Source: Microbacterium sp. (lineage in GTDB: Bacteria > Actinomycetota > Actinomycetes > Actinomycetales > Microbacteriaceae). From it: a stretch of 64,000 bases of DNA. The DNA is taken from contig PNMM01000002.1 in assembly GCA_013823625.1 (NCBI GenBank), positions 372,001 through 436,000 of the forward strand. The letters run 5' to 3'. The translations under genes were made by a program, and so were the position numbers. How positions within the stretch are numbered: position 1 is the first letter of the stretch; each line of letters opens with the position of its first letter. Below, piece by piece: positions 26,724-37,700 of this stretch. Under the pieces are notes generated by a model. That model had not been told where the DNA came from, made no database searches, and saw only the letters and a program-made list of their open reading frames with translations.

Positions 26724-27412
26724 CACGCACCAGCCTTTCCGGCGGCGGCCTCGGCCGCGAGGGCCTCGGCGCGCACGAGGCGCGCGGGAGCGACATCCTC
26801 GAACTCGAGTCCACGACGGGCGGCGACGGCACGCGGCTCTTCGAGCTGCTTGAGCGCTGCCACCGTCGCGTGGACGATGTTGATGGTGTTCGACGAGCCG
26901 AGCGACTTGCTCAGCACGTCGTGGATGCCCGCGCACTCAAGAACGGCGCGAACGGGACCACCCGCGATAACACCTGTACCGGCAGCGGCGGGGCGCAGGA
27001 GCACCACGCCAGCAGCGGCCTCACCCTGCACAGGGTGCGGGATCGTCGCAGCGACGCGAGGAACGCGGAAGAAGTTCTTCTTCGCCTCCTCGACGCCCTT
27101 CGAGATCGCGGTGGGAACCTCGCGAGCCTTGCCGTAGCCGACGCCGACCATGCCGTTGCCGTCACCGACGACCACGAGGGCGGTGAAGCTAAAGCGACGA
27201 CCACCCTTCACGACCTTCGATACGCGGTTGATGGTGACGACACGCTCGAGGAACGGGCTCTTCTCCGTCTCGCGCTGACCGCGGTCGCGGTTGGGGTTGC
27301 GCTCGCGACCACCGCGACGCGCCTCGCGCGGCTCAGTGGTGGCGTCTGACGACGCAGCGGTCTCCACGGGGGCTTCAGACGCCACGGTCTGCTCCTTCTC
27401 GTTTTCGCTCAC
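26723..27412 (-). CDS. rpsE: 30S ribosomal protein S5
   Basis: 229 residues. The N-terminal 45 residues are charged and low-complexity; the core starts [20 protein letters not shown], with [20 protein letters not shown] and [15 protein letters not shown]. It acts in mRNA helicase activity and decoding fidelity. GTG start overlapping the rplR stop (GTGA). Confidence 0.98.
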   Translation of the reverse strand: MSENEKEQTVASEAPVETAASSDATTEPREARRGGRERNPNRDRGQRETEKSPFLERVVTINRVSKVVKGGRRFSFTALVVVGDGNGMVGVGYGKAREVPTAISKGVEEAKKNFFRVPRVAATIPHPVQGEAAAGVVLLRPAAAGTGVIAGGPVRAVLECAGIHDVLSKSLGSSNTINIVHATVAALKQLEEPRAVAARRGLEFEDVAPARLVRAEALAAEAAAGKAGA

Positions 27413-27780
27413 AGGTCCAGTCCACCCTCTCGAGCTCCTTCGGCGATCGCCGCGACGCGGCCCGCGTAGCGGTTACCACCGCGGTCGAACACGACGGCGC
27501 CGACGCCCGCCTTCTTGGCGCGCTCGGCGACGAGTTCGCCGACCTTGCGAGCCTTTGCGGTCTTGTCGCCCTCGAAGCCACGGAGGTCGCCCTCCATGGT
27601 CGAGGCGCTCGCCACGGTGTGACCCTTGGTGTCGTCAACGACCTGTACAAAGACGTGACGCGCCGAGCGCGTAACAACGAGACGCGGCCGCTCGGCCGTG
27701 CCCGTGATGCGCTTGCGCAGGCGGGTGTGACGGCGGCTCTTGGCGGCCGTCTTGCTCTTGCCTCTAGTTCCGAGACCCAT
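27409..27780 (-). CDS. rplR: 50S ribosomal protein L18
   Basis: 123 residues: [19 protein letters not shown] at the N-terminus for 5S rRNA binding, then [10 protein letters not shown] and the ending [15 protein letters not shown]. It starts 2 bp after rplF. Confidence 0.98.
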   Translation of the reverse strand: MGLGTRGKSKTAAKSRRHTRLRKRITGTAERPRLVVTRSARHVFVQVVDDTKGHTVASASTMEGDLRGFEGDKTAKARKVGELVAERAKKAGVGAVVFDRGGNRYAGRVAAIAEGAREGGLDL

Positions 27781-27782
27781 GA

Positions 27783-28319
27783 CTACTTCCCACTCTTTCC
27801 GGCCTTGCGGCGCACAACCTCGCCGGCGTACCGCACACCCTTGCCCTTGTACGGCTCGGGCTTGCGGATCTTGCGGATGTTCGCAGCGACTTCACCGACG
27901 GCTTGCTTGTCGATGCCACTGACGGTGAGCTTGTTGTTGCCCTCAACCGTGAAGGTGATACCCGCGGGCGGGTTCACCGTGACCGGGTGCGAGAAGCCGA
28001 GCGCGAACTCGACGCCGTCACCCTTGGCCTGCACGCGGTAACCGGTACCGACGACCTCGAGGCCCTTGGAGTAACCCTGGGTGACGCCGATGATCTGGTT
28101 CGCGATGAGCGTGCGAGTGAGCCCGTGCAGCGAGCGCGAAGCGCGCTCGTCGTCGGGGCGGGTCACAACAACCTGGTTGTCTTCAATGGCGACCTCAATG
28201 GGGCTCGCGACGTTCAACGCGAGCTCGCCCTTGGGGCCCTTGACGGTGACGGCCTGGCCGTCAATCTTCACCTCGACACCACCAGGGATGTCGATAGGCA
28301 TGCGTCCGATACGTGACAT
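27783..28319 (-). CDS. rplF: 50S ribosomal protein L6
   Basis: 178 residues: [19 protein letters not shown] start, two L6 domains, and the signature [20 protein letters not shown] near the C-terminus. It binds near the sarcin-ricin loop. It starts 6 bp after rpsH. Confidence 0.98.
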   Translation of the reverse strand: MSRIGRMPIDIPGGVEVKIDGQAVTVKGPKGELALNVASPIEVAIEDNQVVVTRPDDERASRSLHGLTRTLIANQIIGVTQGYSKGLEVVGTGYRVQAKGDGVEFALGFSHPVTVNPPAGITFTVEGNNKLTVSGIDKQAVGEVAANIRKIRKPEPYKGKGVRYAGEVVRRKAGKSGK

Positions 28320-28325
28320 GGCGGG

Positions 28326-28724
28326 TTACCACACGTAGGCGAGGACTTCCCCACCCACGCCCTTCTTCATCGCCTCGCGGTCGGTCAACAGACCCGAGGA
28401 AGTCGACAGGATCGCCACACCGAGCCCACCGAGCACGGTGGGGATTTCGGTCGACTTTGCGTACACGCGCAGACCCGGCTTTGACACGCGCTTGATTCCG
28501 GCGATCGACCGCTCGCGGTTCGGGCCGTACTTCAGCGACAGCGTCAAGGTGCTGCCGACGCGAGCGTCAGCAACAGCCCAGTCAGCGATGTAACCCTCGC
28601 GCTTGAGGATCTCGGCGATGTGCGTCTTCAGCTTCGAGCTGGGGAGCGACACCGAGTCGTGGAACGCCGAGTTGGCGTTCCGCAGTCTGGTCAGCAAGTC
28701 TGCGACCGGATCTGTCATCGTCAT
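28326..28724 (-). CDS. rpsH: 30S ribosomal protein S8
   Basis: 132 residues: [20 protein letters not shown] at the start and [11 protein letters not shown] at the end, both canonical. It nucleates central-domain assembly of 16S rRNA. It follows rplE directly; the rpsN usually placed between the two in many bacteria is missing, leaving a 90-base gap with no reading frame. Confidence 0.98.
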   Translation of the reverse strand: MTMTDPVADLLTRLRNANSAFHDSVSLPSSKLKTHIAEILKREGYIADWAVADARVGSTLTLSLKYGPNRERSIAGIKRVSKPGLRVYAKSTEIPTVLGGLGVAILSTSSGLLTDREAMKKGVGGEVLAYVW

Positions 28725-28814
28725 GATGAGTGTTTCCGTTTCTCGTCCGGTTTCGACGCCCGGTACACCGGGAGCCGACCTGGCCGATCGTGGTCCGAAG
28801 ACCGGATGAAAGTG

Positions 28815-29420
28815 TTACTGGGCAGCGTCGGTCGAGCGGAAGGGGAAGCCCAGCTCGCGCAGCAAAGCGCGACCCTCGTCATCCGTCTTCGCCGTCGTGA
28901 CGACAGTGATGTCGAAACCGCGAACGCGGTCGATCTTGTCCTGGTCGATCTCGTGGAACACGCTCTGTTCTTGGAGGCCGAAGGTGTAGTTGCCGTTGCC
29001 GTCAAACTGCGTGGCGCTCAGGCCACGGAAGTCACGGATACGCGGCAGCGCGAGCGTGATGAGACGGTCCATGAACTCCCAGGCGCGGTCGCCACGGAGC
29101 GTCACGTGAGCACCAATCGGCATGCCCTCGCGCAGCTTGAACTGAGCAATCGACTTACGCGCCTTGGTGACCTGGGGCTTCTGCCCCGTGATCGCGGTGA
29201 GGTCTTTGATGGCGCCGTCGATGACCTTCGAGTCACGAGCGGCCTCACCAACACCAGTGTTCACAACGATCTTCACGAGAGCGGGAACCTGGTGCGGGTT
29301 GGTGTACCCGAACTGCTCAGTGAGGGTCTTCGTGATCTCTGCGCGGTACTTCTGCTTGAGGCGCGGCTGGACCTTGTTCGCCAAGGCAGCGCCAGCCGGC
29401 GCGGCAGTTTCGGTTGACAT
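28815..29420 (-). CDS. rplE: 50S ribosomal protein L5
   Basis: 201 residues. Contains [34 protein letters not shown] and [16 protein letters not shown]; binds 5S rRNA and contacts P-site tRNA. The ATG shares a base with the rplX stop (TAATG). Confidence 0.98.
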   Translation of the reverse strand: MSTETAAPAGAALANKVQPRLKQKYRAEITKTLTEQFGYTNPHQVPALVKIVVNTGVGEAARDSKVIDGAIKDLTAITGQKPQVTKARKSIAQFKLREGMPIGAHVTLRGDRAWEFMDRLITLALPRIRDFRGLSATQFDGNGNYTFGLQEQSVFHEIDQDKIDRVRGFDITVVTTAKTDDEGRALLRELGFPFRSTDAAQ

Positions 29421-29779
29421 TAGAGCTTCTCACCTGACTTCTTGGCGTACCGCACGCGGACGGTCTTCTTGACGCCGTTCTTTTCGACGACCTCTTCGCG
29501 GAAACCCACGCGGGTCGGCTTCTTGGACTTCGGGTCGACGAGAGCCACGTTCGAGATGTGGATCGGCGCTTCTTGGGTTTCGATGCCACCCGTCTTGGTG
29601 CCACGCTGCGTCTGACCGACGCGAACGTGCTTGGTGACGTAGTTGACGCCCTCGACGATCACGCGGTTCTTCTCCGCGATGACCTCGATCACGCGACCCT
29701 GCTTGCCGCGGTCGCCGCCGCGCTCTTGCGTGGCGCCGCTGATCACCTGGACGAGATCGCCCTTCTTGATCTTGGCCAT
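29420..29779 (-). CDS. rplX: 50S ribosomal protein L24
   Basis: 119 residues, KOW motif [20 protein letters not shown] at the N-terminus and [20 protein letters not shown] downstream. It initiates 50S assembly. It starts 2 bp after rplN. Confidence 0.98.
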   Translation of the reverse strand: MAKIKKGDLVQVISGATQERGGDRGKQGRVIEVIAEKNRVIVEGVNYVTKHVRVGQTQRGTKTGGIETQEAPIHISNVALVDPKSKKPTRVGFREEVVEKNGVKKTVRVRYAKKSGEKL

Positions 29780-29781
29780 GG

Positions 29782-30150
29782 TTACAGCACCTCCGGGGCG
29801 AGCGAGACGATCTTCATGAACTTCTTGTCGCGAAGCTCACGGCCAACCGGACCGAAGATGCGGGTACCGCGAGGGTCTCCGTCGTTCTTCAGAATCACGG
29901 CAGCGTTCTCGTCGAACTTGATGTACGAGCCATCGGCACGACGCGTCTGCTTGACGGTGCGCACGATGACCGCCTTGACGACATCACCCTTCTTGACGTT
30001 GCCGCCGGGGATCGCGTCTTTGACGGTGGCGACAATGATGTCGCCCAGACCCGCGTAGCGGCGGCCGGAGCCACCGAGAACGCGAATCGTCAGGAGTTCT
30101 TTGGCGCCCGTGTTGTCGGCCACCTTGACTCTGGATTCTTGCTGAAGCAT
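29782..30150 (-). CDS. rplN: 50S ribosomal protein L14
   Basis: 122 residues: [40 protein letters not shown] and the ending [10 protein letters not shown]. Universal protein at the subunit interface. It starts 31 bp after rpsQ. Confidence 0.98.
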   Translation of the reverse strand: MLQQESRVKVADNTGAKELLTIRVLGGSGRRYAGLGDIIVATVKDAIPGGNVKKGDVVKAVIVRTVKQTRRADGSYIKFDENAAVILKNDGDPRGTRIFGPVGRELRDKKFMKIVSLAPEVL

Positions 30151-30181
30151 TTCTTACTCCTAGTGGGCAAGCAGGCGAGGC

Positions 30182-30502
30182 CTACTTGGCCTTCTCGAGA
30201 ATCTCGACGAGGCGCCAGCGCTTCGTAGCGGACAGGGGACGGGTCTCAGAGATGAGCACCAGGTCGCCGATGCCGGCGGTGTTGAGCTCGTCGTGCGCCT
30301 TGACTTTCGAGGTACGGCGAATGACCTTGCCGTACAGCGGGTGCTTCACGCGGTCTTCGACCTCGACGACGATGGTCTTCTCCATCTTGTCGCTCGTCAC
30401 ATAGCCGCGACGAACCTTGCGGTAGCCGCGTGCGGCCTCGTCACGAACATCGTGCGCCGCCGACTCGTGGCCGGCAGAGGCCTTCTTCTCGGTGGTCGCC
30501 AT
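30182..30502 (-). CDS. rpsQ: 30S ribosomal protein S17
   Basis: 106 residues; about 30 charged N-terminal residues precede the OB-fold core [20 protein letters not shown] and [17 protein letters not shown]. The ATG shares a base with the rpmC stop (TGATG). Confidence 0.98.
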   Translation of the reverse strand: MATTEKKASAGHESAAHDVRDEAARGYRKVRRGYVTSDKMEKTIVVEVEDRVKHPLYGKVIRRTSKVKAHDELNTAGIGDLVLISETRPLSATKRWRLVEILEKAK

Positions 30503-30848
30503 CAGTTCTTCTCCTCAGTCTTGTCCGACGTCGCGGGCTCGGCGTCAGCGGCAGCCTCGGCCGGAGCCTCGGTCTTCGCCTTCGCGGCCTTCTTCGCGGG
30601 CTTCTCCGGAACCTCGATGGGTGCCGGGGTGGCCCGCAAGCCGAGCTCGCGCTCGCGAATAATCGTGTAGATGCGCGCGATGTCGCGCTTCACCGCACGA
30701 AGTCGGCCGTGGCTCTCAAGCTGGCCGGTCGCGGCCTGGAAGCGCAGGTTGAACAGCTCTTCCTTGGCCTTCTTCAGCTCATCGACGAGTCGCTCGTCTT
30801 CAAACGTGTCGAGCTCGACAGGTGCCAGCTCTTTCGATCCGATCGCCA

Positions 30849-30849
<1 letters not shown>
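30502..30849 (-). CDS. rpmC: 50S ribosomal protein L29 with extended tail
   Basis: 115 residues. The L29 helical hairpin covers about 15-65 ([20 protein letters not shown], then [20 protein letters not shown]). About 45 extra C-terminal residues are Pro/Ala/Lys then Glu/Asp-rich. Most bacterial L29 proteins are 60-70 residues. It overlaps rplP by one base. Confidence 0.96.
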
Positions 30850-31268
<419 letters not shown>

Positions 31269-31273
31269 TGTTC

Positions 31274-32050
31274 TTAGCCTTCCGCTCCGGCCGCGACGGG
31301 AGCCGCGGTGGCGGCCGAACGGCCACCCTCACGACGAGGACCGCGGTCCGAATCACGACGCTCGGGGCGCGACGACTTCTGGGTCGCCTGCTCGCGAGCA
31401 AGTTCTTTATTGGTGATGTCGCCCTTGTAGATCCAGACCTTCACGCCGATACGGCCGAAGGTGGTCTTGGCCTCGTAGAAGCCGTAGTCGATGTTCGCGC
31501 GCAGCGTGTGCAGCGGCACACGGCCTTCGCGGTAGAACTCCGACCGGCTCATCTCAGCGCCACCAAGGCGGCCCGAGACCTGGATGCGAACACCCTTGAC
31601 GGTTCCGGTGCGCTGCGCGCCCTGCAGACCCTTGCGCATTGCGCGGCGGAATGCCACGCGAGCGCTGAGCTGCTCGGCGATGCCCTGCGCAACCAGCTGA
31701 GCCTCAGCCTCGGGGTTCTTGACCTCGAGGATGTTGAGCTGAATCTGCTTGGCGGTGAGCTTCTCGAGGTCGGCACGAATGCGCTCGGCCTCGGCGCCAC
31801 GACGACCAATCACAATGCCCGGGCGGGCGGTGTGGATGTCGACGCGAACGCGGTCACGCGTGCGCTCGATCTCGATGCGGGCAACGCCGGCGCGGTCGAG
31901 GCTCTTGGTGAGCATCGCGCGAATCTTGACGTCTTCGGCAACGTAGTCCGAGTACCGCTGGCCGGGCTTGGTCGAGTCGGAGAACCAGCGCGACACGTGG
32001 TCGGTCGTGATTCCGAGACGGAAACCGTACGGGTTGACTTTCTGGCCCAT
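31274..32050 (-). CDS. rpsC: 30S ribosomal protein S3
   Basis: 258 residues. [18 protein letters not shown] start, KH domain with the GRRG loop in [15 protein letters not shown], and the C-terminal [10 protein letters not shown] 40-residue Arg/Ala tail is typical of Actinobacteria. It lines the mRNA entry channel. Start is 2 bp after rplV. Confidence 0.98.
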   Translation of the reverse strand: MGQKVNPYGFRLGITTDHVSRWFSDSTKPGQRYSDYVAEDVKIRAMLTKSLDRAGVARIEIERTRDRVRVDIHTARPGIVIGRRGAEAERIRADLEKLTAKQIQLNILEVKNPEAEAQLVAQGIAEQLSARVAFRRAMRKGLQGAQRTGTVKGVRIQVSGRLGGAEMSRSEFYREGRVPLHTLRANIDYGFYEAKTTFGRIGVKVWIYKGDITNKELAREQATQKSSRPERRDSDRGPRREGGRSAATAAPVAAGAEG

Positions 32051-32052
32051 GA

Positions 32053-32454
32053 CTACTTGCTCGCCTTCTTCTTGCCGGTGCTCGAACCCGTGGCGACCAG
32101 CTCGTCCGGCGTGGCGAGCACGACGGTGATGTGGCTGGTGCGCTTGAGGATGCGGAACGCACGACCCTGGGCACGCGGCTGGAACCGCTTGAGGGTGGCG
32201 CCCTCGTCGACGAACGCGCGAGACACGTACAGGTCTTGCTCGTCGAGGAAGGTGTTCGCAGCATCCGCCTTCACACGTGCATTGGCAATGGCCGCAGCGA
32301 CGAGCTTGTAGACGGGCTCGCTCGCACCCTGGGGCGCGAACTTCAGGATGGCAAGGGCCTCGAGGGCTTGCTTGCCGCGGATCAGGTCGACGACGCGACG
32401 AGCCTTCTGAGGCGTCACGCGGATGTGTCGCACGCGGGCGATCGACTCCACCAT
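32053..32454 (-). CDS. rplV: 50S ribosomal protein L22
   Basis: 133 residues from the ATG at 32454 (AGGAG nine bases upstream), giving [20 protein letters not shown]. The exit-tunnel hairpin [20 protein letters not shown] is intact and looks macrolide-sensitive wild type. Confidence 0.98.
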   Translation of the reverse strand: MVESIARVRHIRVTPQKARRVVDLIRGKQALEALAILKFAPQGASEPVYKLVAAAIANARVKADAANTFLDEQDLYVSRAFVDEGATLKRFQPRAQGRAFRILKRTSHITVVLATPDELVATGSSTGKKKASK

Positions 32455-32481
32455 GTCAGTACTCCTCTTCACGCCGCCGGG

Positions 32482-32763
32482 TTACCGGCGACGACCCTTC
32501 TTGTCGTCCTTCTCGTGGCCGCGGAAGGTGCGGGTCGGCGCAAACTCGCCGAGCTTGTGGCCCACCATGGTTTCGGTCACGAACACGGGAATGTGCTTGC
32601 GGCCGTCGTGCACAGCGATGGTGTGTCCGAGCATGGCGGGCACGATCATCGACCGGCGCGACCAGGTCTTGATGACGTTCTTGGTGCTGGCCTCGTTCTG
32701 GGCGAACACCTTGCGGAGCAGGTGGTCGTCGACGAACGGACCCTTTTTGAGACTGCGAGGCAT
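32482..32763 (-). CDS. rpsS: 30S ribosomal protein S19
   Basis: 93 residues: [39 protein letters not shown] and [19 protein letters not shown]. Complete. It starts 15 bp after rplB. Confidence 0.98.
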   Translation of the reverse strand: MPRSLKKGPFVDDHLLRKVFAQNEASTKNVIKTWSRRSMIVPAMLGHTIAVHDGRKHIPVFVTETMVGHKLGEFAPTRTFRGHEKDDKKGRRR

Positions 32764-32778
32764 TGTTCTCGACTCCTA

Positions 32779-33615
32779 CTAGCGCTTCTTGCCAACGTTG
32801 CGGCGACGGACGATGAGCTTGTCGCTCTCTTTCTTGCGACCACGCGTGCGGCCCTCAGACTGGCCCCACGGGCTGACCGGGTGACGACCACCACTGGTCT
32901 TGCCCTCACCACCACCGTGCGGGTGGTCGATCGGGTTCATCGCGACACCACGCACCGTCGGGCGAACGCCCTTCCAGCGCATACGGCCGGCCTTACCCCA
33001 GTTGATGTTCGACTGCTCGGCGTTGCCGACCTCGCCGACGGTCGCGCGGCAGCGCGCGTCAACGTTGCGGATCTCACCCGAGGGCAGACGCAGCTGGGCG
33101 TAGGGGCCGTCTTTCGCGACGAGGCGAACCGACGCGCCGGCCGAACGCGCCATCTTTGCGCCGCCACCGGGGCGAAGCTCAATGGCGTGGATGACCGTAC
33201 CCACGGGGATGTTGCGCAACGGCAGGTTGTTGCCGGGCTTGATGTCAGCCGACGGACCCGACTCGACGATGTCGCCCTGCGCGAGCTTGTTGGGGGCCAA
33301 GATGTAGCGCTTGGTGCCGTCAACAAAGTGCAGGAGCGCGATGCGCGCCGTGCGGTTGGGGTCGTACTCGATGTGCGCGACCTTGGCGTTCACGCCGTCT
33401 TTGTCATTGCGACGGAAGTCGATGACGCGGTACTGACGCTTGTGGCCACCGCCGATGTGGCGGGTGGTGATGCGACCCGAGTTGTTGCGACCACCCGTCT
33501 TGGGCAGCGGACGGAGGAGCGACTTCTCGGGAGTCGAGCGCGTGATCTCACTGAAGTCAGAGACCGACGAACCGCGACGACCGGGAGTCGTGGGCTTGTA
33601 CTTGCGAATAGCCAT
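32779..33615 (-). CDS. rplB: 50S ribosomal protein L2
   Basis: 278 residues: [39 protein letters not shown] and the signature [20 protein letters not shown], which includes the conserved histidine near the peptidyl transferase centre. It starts 19 bp after rplW. Confidence 0.99.
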   Translation of the reverse strand: MAIRKYKPTTPGRRGSSVSDFSEITRSTPEKSLLRPLPKTGGRNNSGRITTRHIGGGHKRQYRVIDFRRNDKDGVNAKVAHIEYDPNRTARIALLHFVDGTKRYILAPNKLAQGDIVESGPSADIKPGNNLPLRNIPVGTVIHAIELRPGGGAKMARSAGASVRLVAKDGPYAQLRLPSGEIRNVDARCRATVGEVGNAEQSNINWGKAGRMRWKGVRPTVRGVAMNPIDHPHGGGEGKTSGGRHPVSPWGQSEGRTRGRKKESDKLIVRRRNVGKKR

Positions 33616-33634
33616 TGTCGTTGTTCCTTCGTGC

Positions 33635-33946
33635 CTAGCCGACGGCCGTGAAGATGTCGATGGAGCCCGACTTCAGGGTGACAATCGCGCGCTTGGTGTC
33701 TTTGCGCTTGCCGGTGCCGAAGCGGGTGCGGCGGGTCTTGCCCGTGCGGTTCAGCGTGTTCACCGTGGCGACCTTGACCGAGAAGATCTTCTCGATAGCG
33801 AGTTTGATCTCGGTCTTGTTCGCGCGCGGGTCAACGAGGAACGTGTACTTGCCGTCATCGATGAGCGCGTAGCTCTTTTCGCTCACGACGGGCGCGATGA
33901 TGATGTCGCGCGGGTCTTTGTTTTGAGCGACAGCGTGGATGCTCAT
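33635..33946 (-). CDS. rplW: 50S ribosomal protein L23
   Basis: 103 residues: [20 protein letters not shown] and [20 protein letters not shown]. It docks trigger factor and SRP at the exit tunnel. The start overlaps the rplD stop by 4 bp. Confidence 0.98.
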   Translation of the reverse strand: MSIHAVAQNKDPRDIIIAPVVSEKSYALIDDGKYTFLVDPRANKTEIKLAIEKIFSVKVATVNTLNRTGKTRRTRFGTGKRKDTKRAIVTLKSGSIDIFTAVG

Positions 33947-34590
33947 GCGCCGGCCTCTTCTTTCTTCGTCTTCGCGGCCACGAAAGCGCTGTAGGCACCC
34001 TTCGTGAACACGACATCGTCGCTGACCAGAACGTCGTAGGCGTTGAGCTGGTCGGGGCTGATCACGTGCAGGTTCTTGAGGTTGCGCACGCTCTTGCGGT
34101 TGAGCTCGTCGTCGCGCTCGATCACGACGAGAACCTTGCGGCCCGTCGTGAGCTGAGCGAGAACGGCGGCTGCGGCCTTGGTCGACGGCACGTCAGAGCC
34201 GAAGCCCTCAACGACGTGCAGACGCTCGCCCCGAGCGCGGTCGCTCAGCGCACCCAGCAGGGCGGCGGCGATCATCTTCTTGGGGGTGCGCTGCGCGTAG
34301 TTGCGCGGGGTCGGACCGTGCACGATGCCACCGCCGCGGTGCTCGGGAGCACGCACAGAGCCCTGGCGGCTGCGGCCGGTGCCCTTCTGCTTGAACGGCT
34401 TGACACCCGAGCCCGAGACCTCGCCGCGACCCTTGGTCGAGTGAGTGCCCTGGCGGGCGGCCGCAAGCTGGGCCACAACGACCTGGTGCAGCAGCGGAAC
34501 GTTGGTGGAGACGTCGAAGACGGCGGCGGGCAGGTCGACCGAACCGGTCTTCTTGCCGGCGGCGTCGATTACGTCGAGCGTGGTTGCCAT
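33943..34590 (-). CDS. rplD: 50S ribosomal protein L4
   Basis: 215 residues. The exit-tunnel loop [20 protein letters not shown] is intact; [20 protein letters not shown] follows. In E. coli L4 represses the S10 operon through its leader; here a 420-base region upstream of rpsJ leaves room for leader control, which is not demonstrated. It starts 5 bp after rplC. Confidence 0.98.
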   Translation of the reverse strand: MATTLDVIDAAGKKTGSVDLPAAVFDVSTNVPLLHQVVVAQLAAARQGTHSTKGRGEVSGSGVKPFKQKGTGRSRQGSVRAPEHRGGGIVHGPTPRNYAQRTPKKMIAAALLGALSDRARGERLHVVEGFGSDVPSTKAAAAVLAQLTTGRKVLVVIERDDELNRKSVRNLKNLHVISPDQLNAYDVLVSDDVVFTKGAYSAFVAAKTKKEEAGA

Positions 34591-34595
34591 GGCGA

Positions 34596-35246
34596 TTACG
34601 CTCCCTTCACGGCGTTGCGAACGAAAACGAGACGGCCACGAGCACCGGGAACCGCGCCCTTGATGAGCAGCAGACCCTTCTCGAGGTCGACGGAGTGGAC
34701 AAGCAGGTTCATGACCGTCACGCGGTCGCCACCCATACGGCCCGCCATGCGCATGCCCTTGAAGACGCGGCTGGGGGTCGACGAAGCGCCGATCGAGCCG
34801 GGCTTGCGGTGGTTGCGGTGCGAACCGTGCGAGGCCGAAACACCCTTGAAGTTGTGGCGCTTCATGACACCCGCGAAGCCCTTGCCCTTGCTCGTGCCGA
34901 CGACGTCGACGAGCTGGCCCGCCTCGAAGATGTCGACAGCAAGCAACTGGCCGGGCGTGTACTGCGCGGCGTCAGCCGTGCGTACCTCGGTGAGGTGACG
35001 GCGCGGCGTGCTGCCGGCCTTCTCGAAGTGGCCGCTGAGCGGCTTGGTGACCTTGCGCGGGTCGATGGCGCCGTAGGCGATCTGAACGGCCGAGTAGCCG
35101 TCGACCTCAGGGGTGCGCACCTGCGTCACCACGTTGGGCGAAATCTCTACGACGGTGACGGGAACGAGCTTGTTGTTCGCGTCCCACACCTGCGTCATGC
35201 CGAGCTTCGTGCCCAGCAGACCCTTGGTCGTCTTGGTTGCAGACAT
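34596..35246 (-). CDS. rplC: 50S ribosomal protein L3
   Basis: 216 residues: [20 protein letters not shown] and the central extension [20 protein letters not shown] with [13 protein letters not shown]. It starts 11 bp after rpsJ. Confidence 0.98.
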   Translation of the reverse strand: MSATKTTKGLLGTKLGMTQVWDANNKLVPVTVVEISPNVVTQVRTPEVDGYSAVQIAYGAIDPRKVTKPLSGHFEKAGSTPRRHLTEVRTADAAQYTPGQLLAVDIFEAGQLVDVVGTSKGKGFAGVMKRHNFKGVSASHGSHRNHRKPGSIGASSTPSRVFKGMRMAGRMGGDRVTVMNLLVHSVDLEKGLLLIKGAVPGARGRLVFVRNAVKGA

Positions 35247-35257
35247 GTCGGGGTTCC

Positions 35258-35566
35258 TTAGAGCTTGATCTCGATGTTGACGTCGGCGGGCAGGTCGAGG
35301 CGCATGAGCGAGTCGACCGCCTTCGGCGTCGGATCGATGATGTCGATGAGACGCTTGTGCGTGCGCTTTTCGAAGTGCTCGCGGCTGTCTTTGTACTTGT
35401 GGGGCGACCGGATGACGGCAATGACGTTCTTCTCCGTCGGCAGCGGCACGGGGCCAACCACAGTGGCGCCAGCACGGGTAACCGTGTCGACGATCTTGCG
35501 CGCCGATGCGTCGAGACCTGCGTGGTCATACGACTTAAGTCGGATGCGGATCTTCTGTCCCGCCAT
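35258..35566 (-). CDS. rpsJ: 30S ribosomal protein S10
   Basis: 102 residues from the ATG at 35566: [20 protein letters not shown], then [20 protein letters not shown]. It is the first gene of a run of 27 ribosomal, secretion and polymerase genes reading to rplQ. Also the NusB partner in antitermination. The site GGAAGAGAG precedes the ATG. Confidence 0.98.
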   Translation of the reverse strand: MAGQKIRIRLKSYDHAGLDASARKIVDTVTRAGATVVGPVPLPTEKNVIAVIRSPHKYKDSREHFEKRTHKRLIDIIDPTPKAVDSLMRLDLPADVNIEIKL

Positions 35567-35737
35567 GCTCAACTCTCTTCCTTCTTGGACGTGATGCACC
35601 CATCAGGGCACACCTCACGCGGAGCGCAATCGCTGTCGCACCACTGTTCTTCTGTCAAACGAACGGCGCTGACTCAACGGCACCGACCGACCCCCGCGCT
35701 CGGGCGTGTCGCCCTGGTGGGAAACACACACGAACAG

Positions 35738-35757
35738 GCACAGGGATACCCCTGTGC
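35738..35757 (-). other. Hairpin in the predicted S10 leader
   Basis: GCACAGGG and CCCTGTGC form an 8 bp perfect stem with an ATAC loop, about 170 bases before rpsJ. It is a candidate element of ribosomal-protein leader control. Confidence 0.4.
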
Positions 35758-35858
35758 TGATCGGAGTGGGTTTAAGCTGTGTTCTTCTGCCTGCGGCCTA
35801 GGCTCATCGCGACCTTCACGACCCCTCGCGAGAGATGTTGTGCGGTGCTCGTCCTATG

Positions 35859-35873
35859 CACTGCCTGGCAGTG
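35859..35873. promoter_or_regulatory. Inverted repeat upstream of rpsJ
   Basis: CACTGCC-T-GGCAGTG, a perfect 7-1-7 inverted repeat suited to a dimeric regulator, placed downstream of the candidate promoter. No family assigned. Confidence 0.35.
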
Positions 35874-35907
35874 AGCCGCGCTAAAGCACGGCGTGTGGAA
35901 CTAGAAG

Positions 35908-35936
35908 AGTCTGCCACACGGCCCACACGCGTGCAA
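35908..35936 (-). promoter_or_regulatory. Candidate S10 operon promoter
   Basis: TTGCAC (35931-35936), 17 bases, CAGACT (35908-35913) on the minus strand. The -10 is one base from TAGACT, a common actinobacterial form. Expected leader about 330 bases. Confidence 0.3.
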
Positions 35937-35940
35937 CCCG

Positions 35941-35967
35941 GGCGTGTCGCGCAGGCCGCGACACGCC
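35941..35967 (-). terminator. Hairpin after the 35987-36466 gene
   Basis: GGCGTGTCGC and GCGACACGCC form a 10 bp stem (11 with an inner G-C) around GCAGGCC, 20 bp past the membrane-protein stop. No T-tract. Confidence 0.5.
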
Positions 35968-35986
35968 GCAGAACCCGAAAACTGCT

Positions 35987-36466
35987 CTACGAGGGGCTGT
36001 TTTCAGCCTCGGCAGGGGCCGATTGGGCGGGTTTCGGCCGCAGAATGACGAGGTTGACCAGCAGAATCGCCGTGATACCGGCCACGAGCAGGGTCACGCT
36101 CGCTGCTCCGGCGATGACGAGCACGAGCATCCCCCACGAATCGGCTCCTCCGCCGTTCACTGCGACCGTCACGAGCGTCAGGAGCGCCACGTTGATGACA
36201 ATCGCGATAACGAGCGCCACGAGGTGGGCAACGATGCGAGCGCGGCGCGGTCGGCGACGTAGCGCGATGCTGCCGATCGTGACGAACACAACGAACAGGC
36301 CGATTGCGATGCCCAGAAGGCCAAACATCAGGCGTGGAGCCTGATCAACGAACGCAGCGAGCGGATCCACCGCCTCGGCGAGTGAGATCACCCCGAGAAT
36401 GAGCCACGCGATTGCGACGGTGATGACGACAATGAGCACAATCTCGAGCGCGATGCGGCGGGCCAT
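35987..36466 (-). CDS. Hypothetical four-helix membrane protein
   Basis: 159 residues from the ATG at 36466, preceded by AGAAGG; the longer open frame lacks membrane character. Four hydrophobic segments (about 8-28, 40-65, 78-103, 118-145), with an Arg-rich RRRPRRAR between the second and third, and a short Pro/Glu C-terminus. I do not recognise a family. It sits between the hut operon and the S10 operon with its own hairpin, so it is likely monocistronic. Confidence 0.7.
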   Translation of the reverse strand: MARRIALEIVLIVVITVAIAWLILGVISLAEAVDPLAAFVDQAPRLMFGLLGIAIGLFVVFVTIGSIALRRRPRRARIVAHLVALVIAIVINVALLTLVTVAVNGGGADSWGMLVLVIAGAASVTLLVAGITAILLVNLVILRPKPAQSAPAEAENSPS

Positions 36467-36506
36467 GTGCGACCTTCTTCCCGTGGGGTGAATCAGTGTC
36501 GCGAGC

Positions 36507-37700
36507 CTAGCGGGCCTGCCGTAGGTGAGCGATGTCGACTCCGCCAACGACCACGGTGCGCACGAGCGGCACCCCGGGACGATACGCGAGATAGCGATAG
36601 TCAGGCGCATCGAGGATGACCGCGTCTCCCCGCGCGCCCACCCCCAGGTGCCCCACATCGGTGCGACGCAACGCTCGCGCGCCGCCTCGAGTGGCCGCGG
36701 CGAGCGCTTCGAGCGGAGTCATGCCGAGCTCGCGCACCGCGAGCGCCACGGCCAGCGGCACGCTGCTCGAGTAGTTCGAGCCCGGGTTGCAGTCGCTCGC
36801 GATGGCGATGGCGACTCCCGCGTCGAGCAAGCGACGGGCGTCGAGGTAGGGCTGTTTCGTCGAGAACTCGACGAGCGGCAGAAGGGTTGCCACCGTGCCC
36901 GCGCCCCCGCGCGCACTCTCGGCGAGAGCAGCGATGTCGGCGTCGGTGAGGTGCGTGCAGTGGTCGACACTCGCGGCGTCGAGCTCGACCGCGAGAGCGA
37001 CTCCGCCGTCGGCCTCGAGCTGCCCGGCGTGCACGCGCAGGCCGAGCCCCGCATCCCGACCTGCGGTGAGAATGCGCCGGGCCTCGTCGACCGTGAAGGC
37101 ACCCGAGTCGATGAACACGTCGACCCAGCGGGCGTGCGGAGCGCAGGCAGCGAGCATGTCGCCGCACACGAGGTCGACGTACGCCCCGCGGTCGTGAGCG
37201 AACTCGGCCGGTACGACGTGGGCGCCCAAGAACGTCGTCTCGTCGGTGACCTCGCGCGCGAGGCGGAGTGCGCGCTCTTCGTCGGCGAGGCTGAGCCCGT
37301 ATCCGCTCTTGATCTCGAGCGTCGTGGTGCCCTGGGCTCGCGATTGGGCAACGAGGTGCGCGAGTCGCGCGCGGAGGTCGTCGTCGCTGGCGGCGCGCGT
37401 TGCGGCCACGGTCGTGCGAATGCCACCCGCGGTATAGGGGCGGCCAGTCATGCGCGCTTCGAACTCCGCCACGCGATCGCCCGCGAAGACCAGGTGGCTG
37501 TGGCTGTCAACGAAGCCGGGAATGACCGCGGCGCCGTCGGCGTCGATGCGCGTGTCGGCGGCGGGAGCGTTCGCAGCGTCGCCCACCCACGGGACGAGGC
37601 CCTCGTCGATCACGAGCGCAGCGTCGGTGCGAATCGGCCGGTCAGGGTCGGCCGGATCGAACGTGACGAGTTGCCCGATGTTGGTGATGACGCAGCTCAT
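36507..37700 (-). CDS. hutI: Imidazolonepropionase
   Basis: 397 residues from the ATG at 37700 (GGGAG upstream). Amidohydrolase fold: [10 protein letters not shown] with the two metal histidines (about 69-78), [16 protein letters not shown] and the metal aspartate in SDCNPGSNY. It hydrolyses 4-imidazolone-5-propionate to N-formimino-L-glutamate, step three of histidine degradation. Four-base overlap with hutG. Confidence 0.96.
   Translation of the reverse strand: MSCVITNIGQLVTFDPADPDRPIRTDAALVIDEGLVPWVGDAANAPAADTRIDADGAAVIPGFVDSHSHLVFAGDRVAEFEARMTGRPYTAGGIRTTVAATRAASDDDLRARLAHLVAQSRAQGTTTLEIKSGYGLSLADEERALRLAREVTDETTFLGAHVVPAEFAHDRGAYVDLVCGDMLAACAPHARWVDVFIDSGAFTVDEARRILTAGRDAGLGLRVHAGQLEADGGVALAVELDAASVDHCTHLTDADIAALAESARGGAGTVATLLPLVEFSTKQPYLDARRLLDAGVAIAIASDCNPGSNYSSSVPLAVALAVRELGMTPLEALAAATRGGARALRRTDVGHLGVGARGDAVILDAPDYRYLAYRPGVPLVRTVVVGGVDIAHLRQAR

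Larger units (their letters stand above)
35567..35986. other. 420 bp region upstream of the S10 operon
   Basis: No plausible gene. It holds a candidate minus-strand promoter (35908-35936), a 7-1-7 inverted repeat (35859-35873), a perfect 8 bp hairpin (35738-35757) and, next to the membrane-protein gene, a terminator-like hairpin (35941-35967). It is probably the promoter and long leader of rpsJ. Confidence 0.6.

Noticed and set aside
28725-28814. Hidden rpsN (S14) gene
   Set aside because: I found no S14 frame or CxxC pairs in this 90-base gap.
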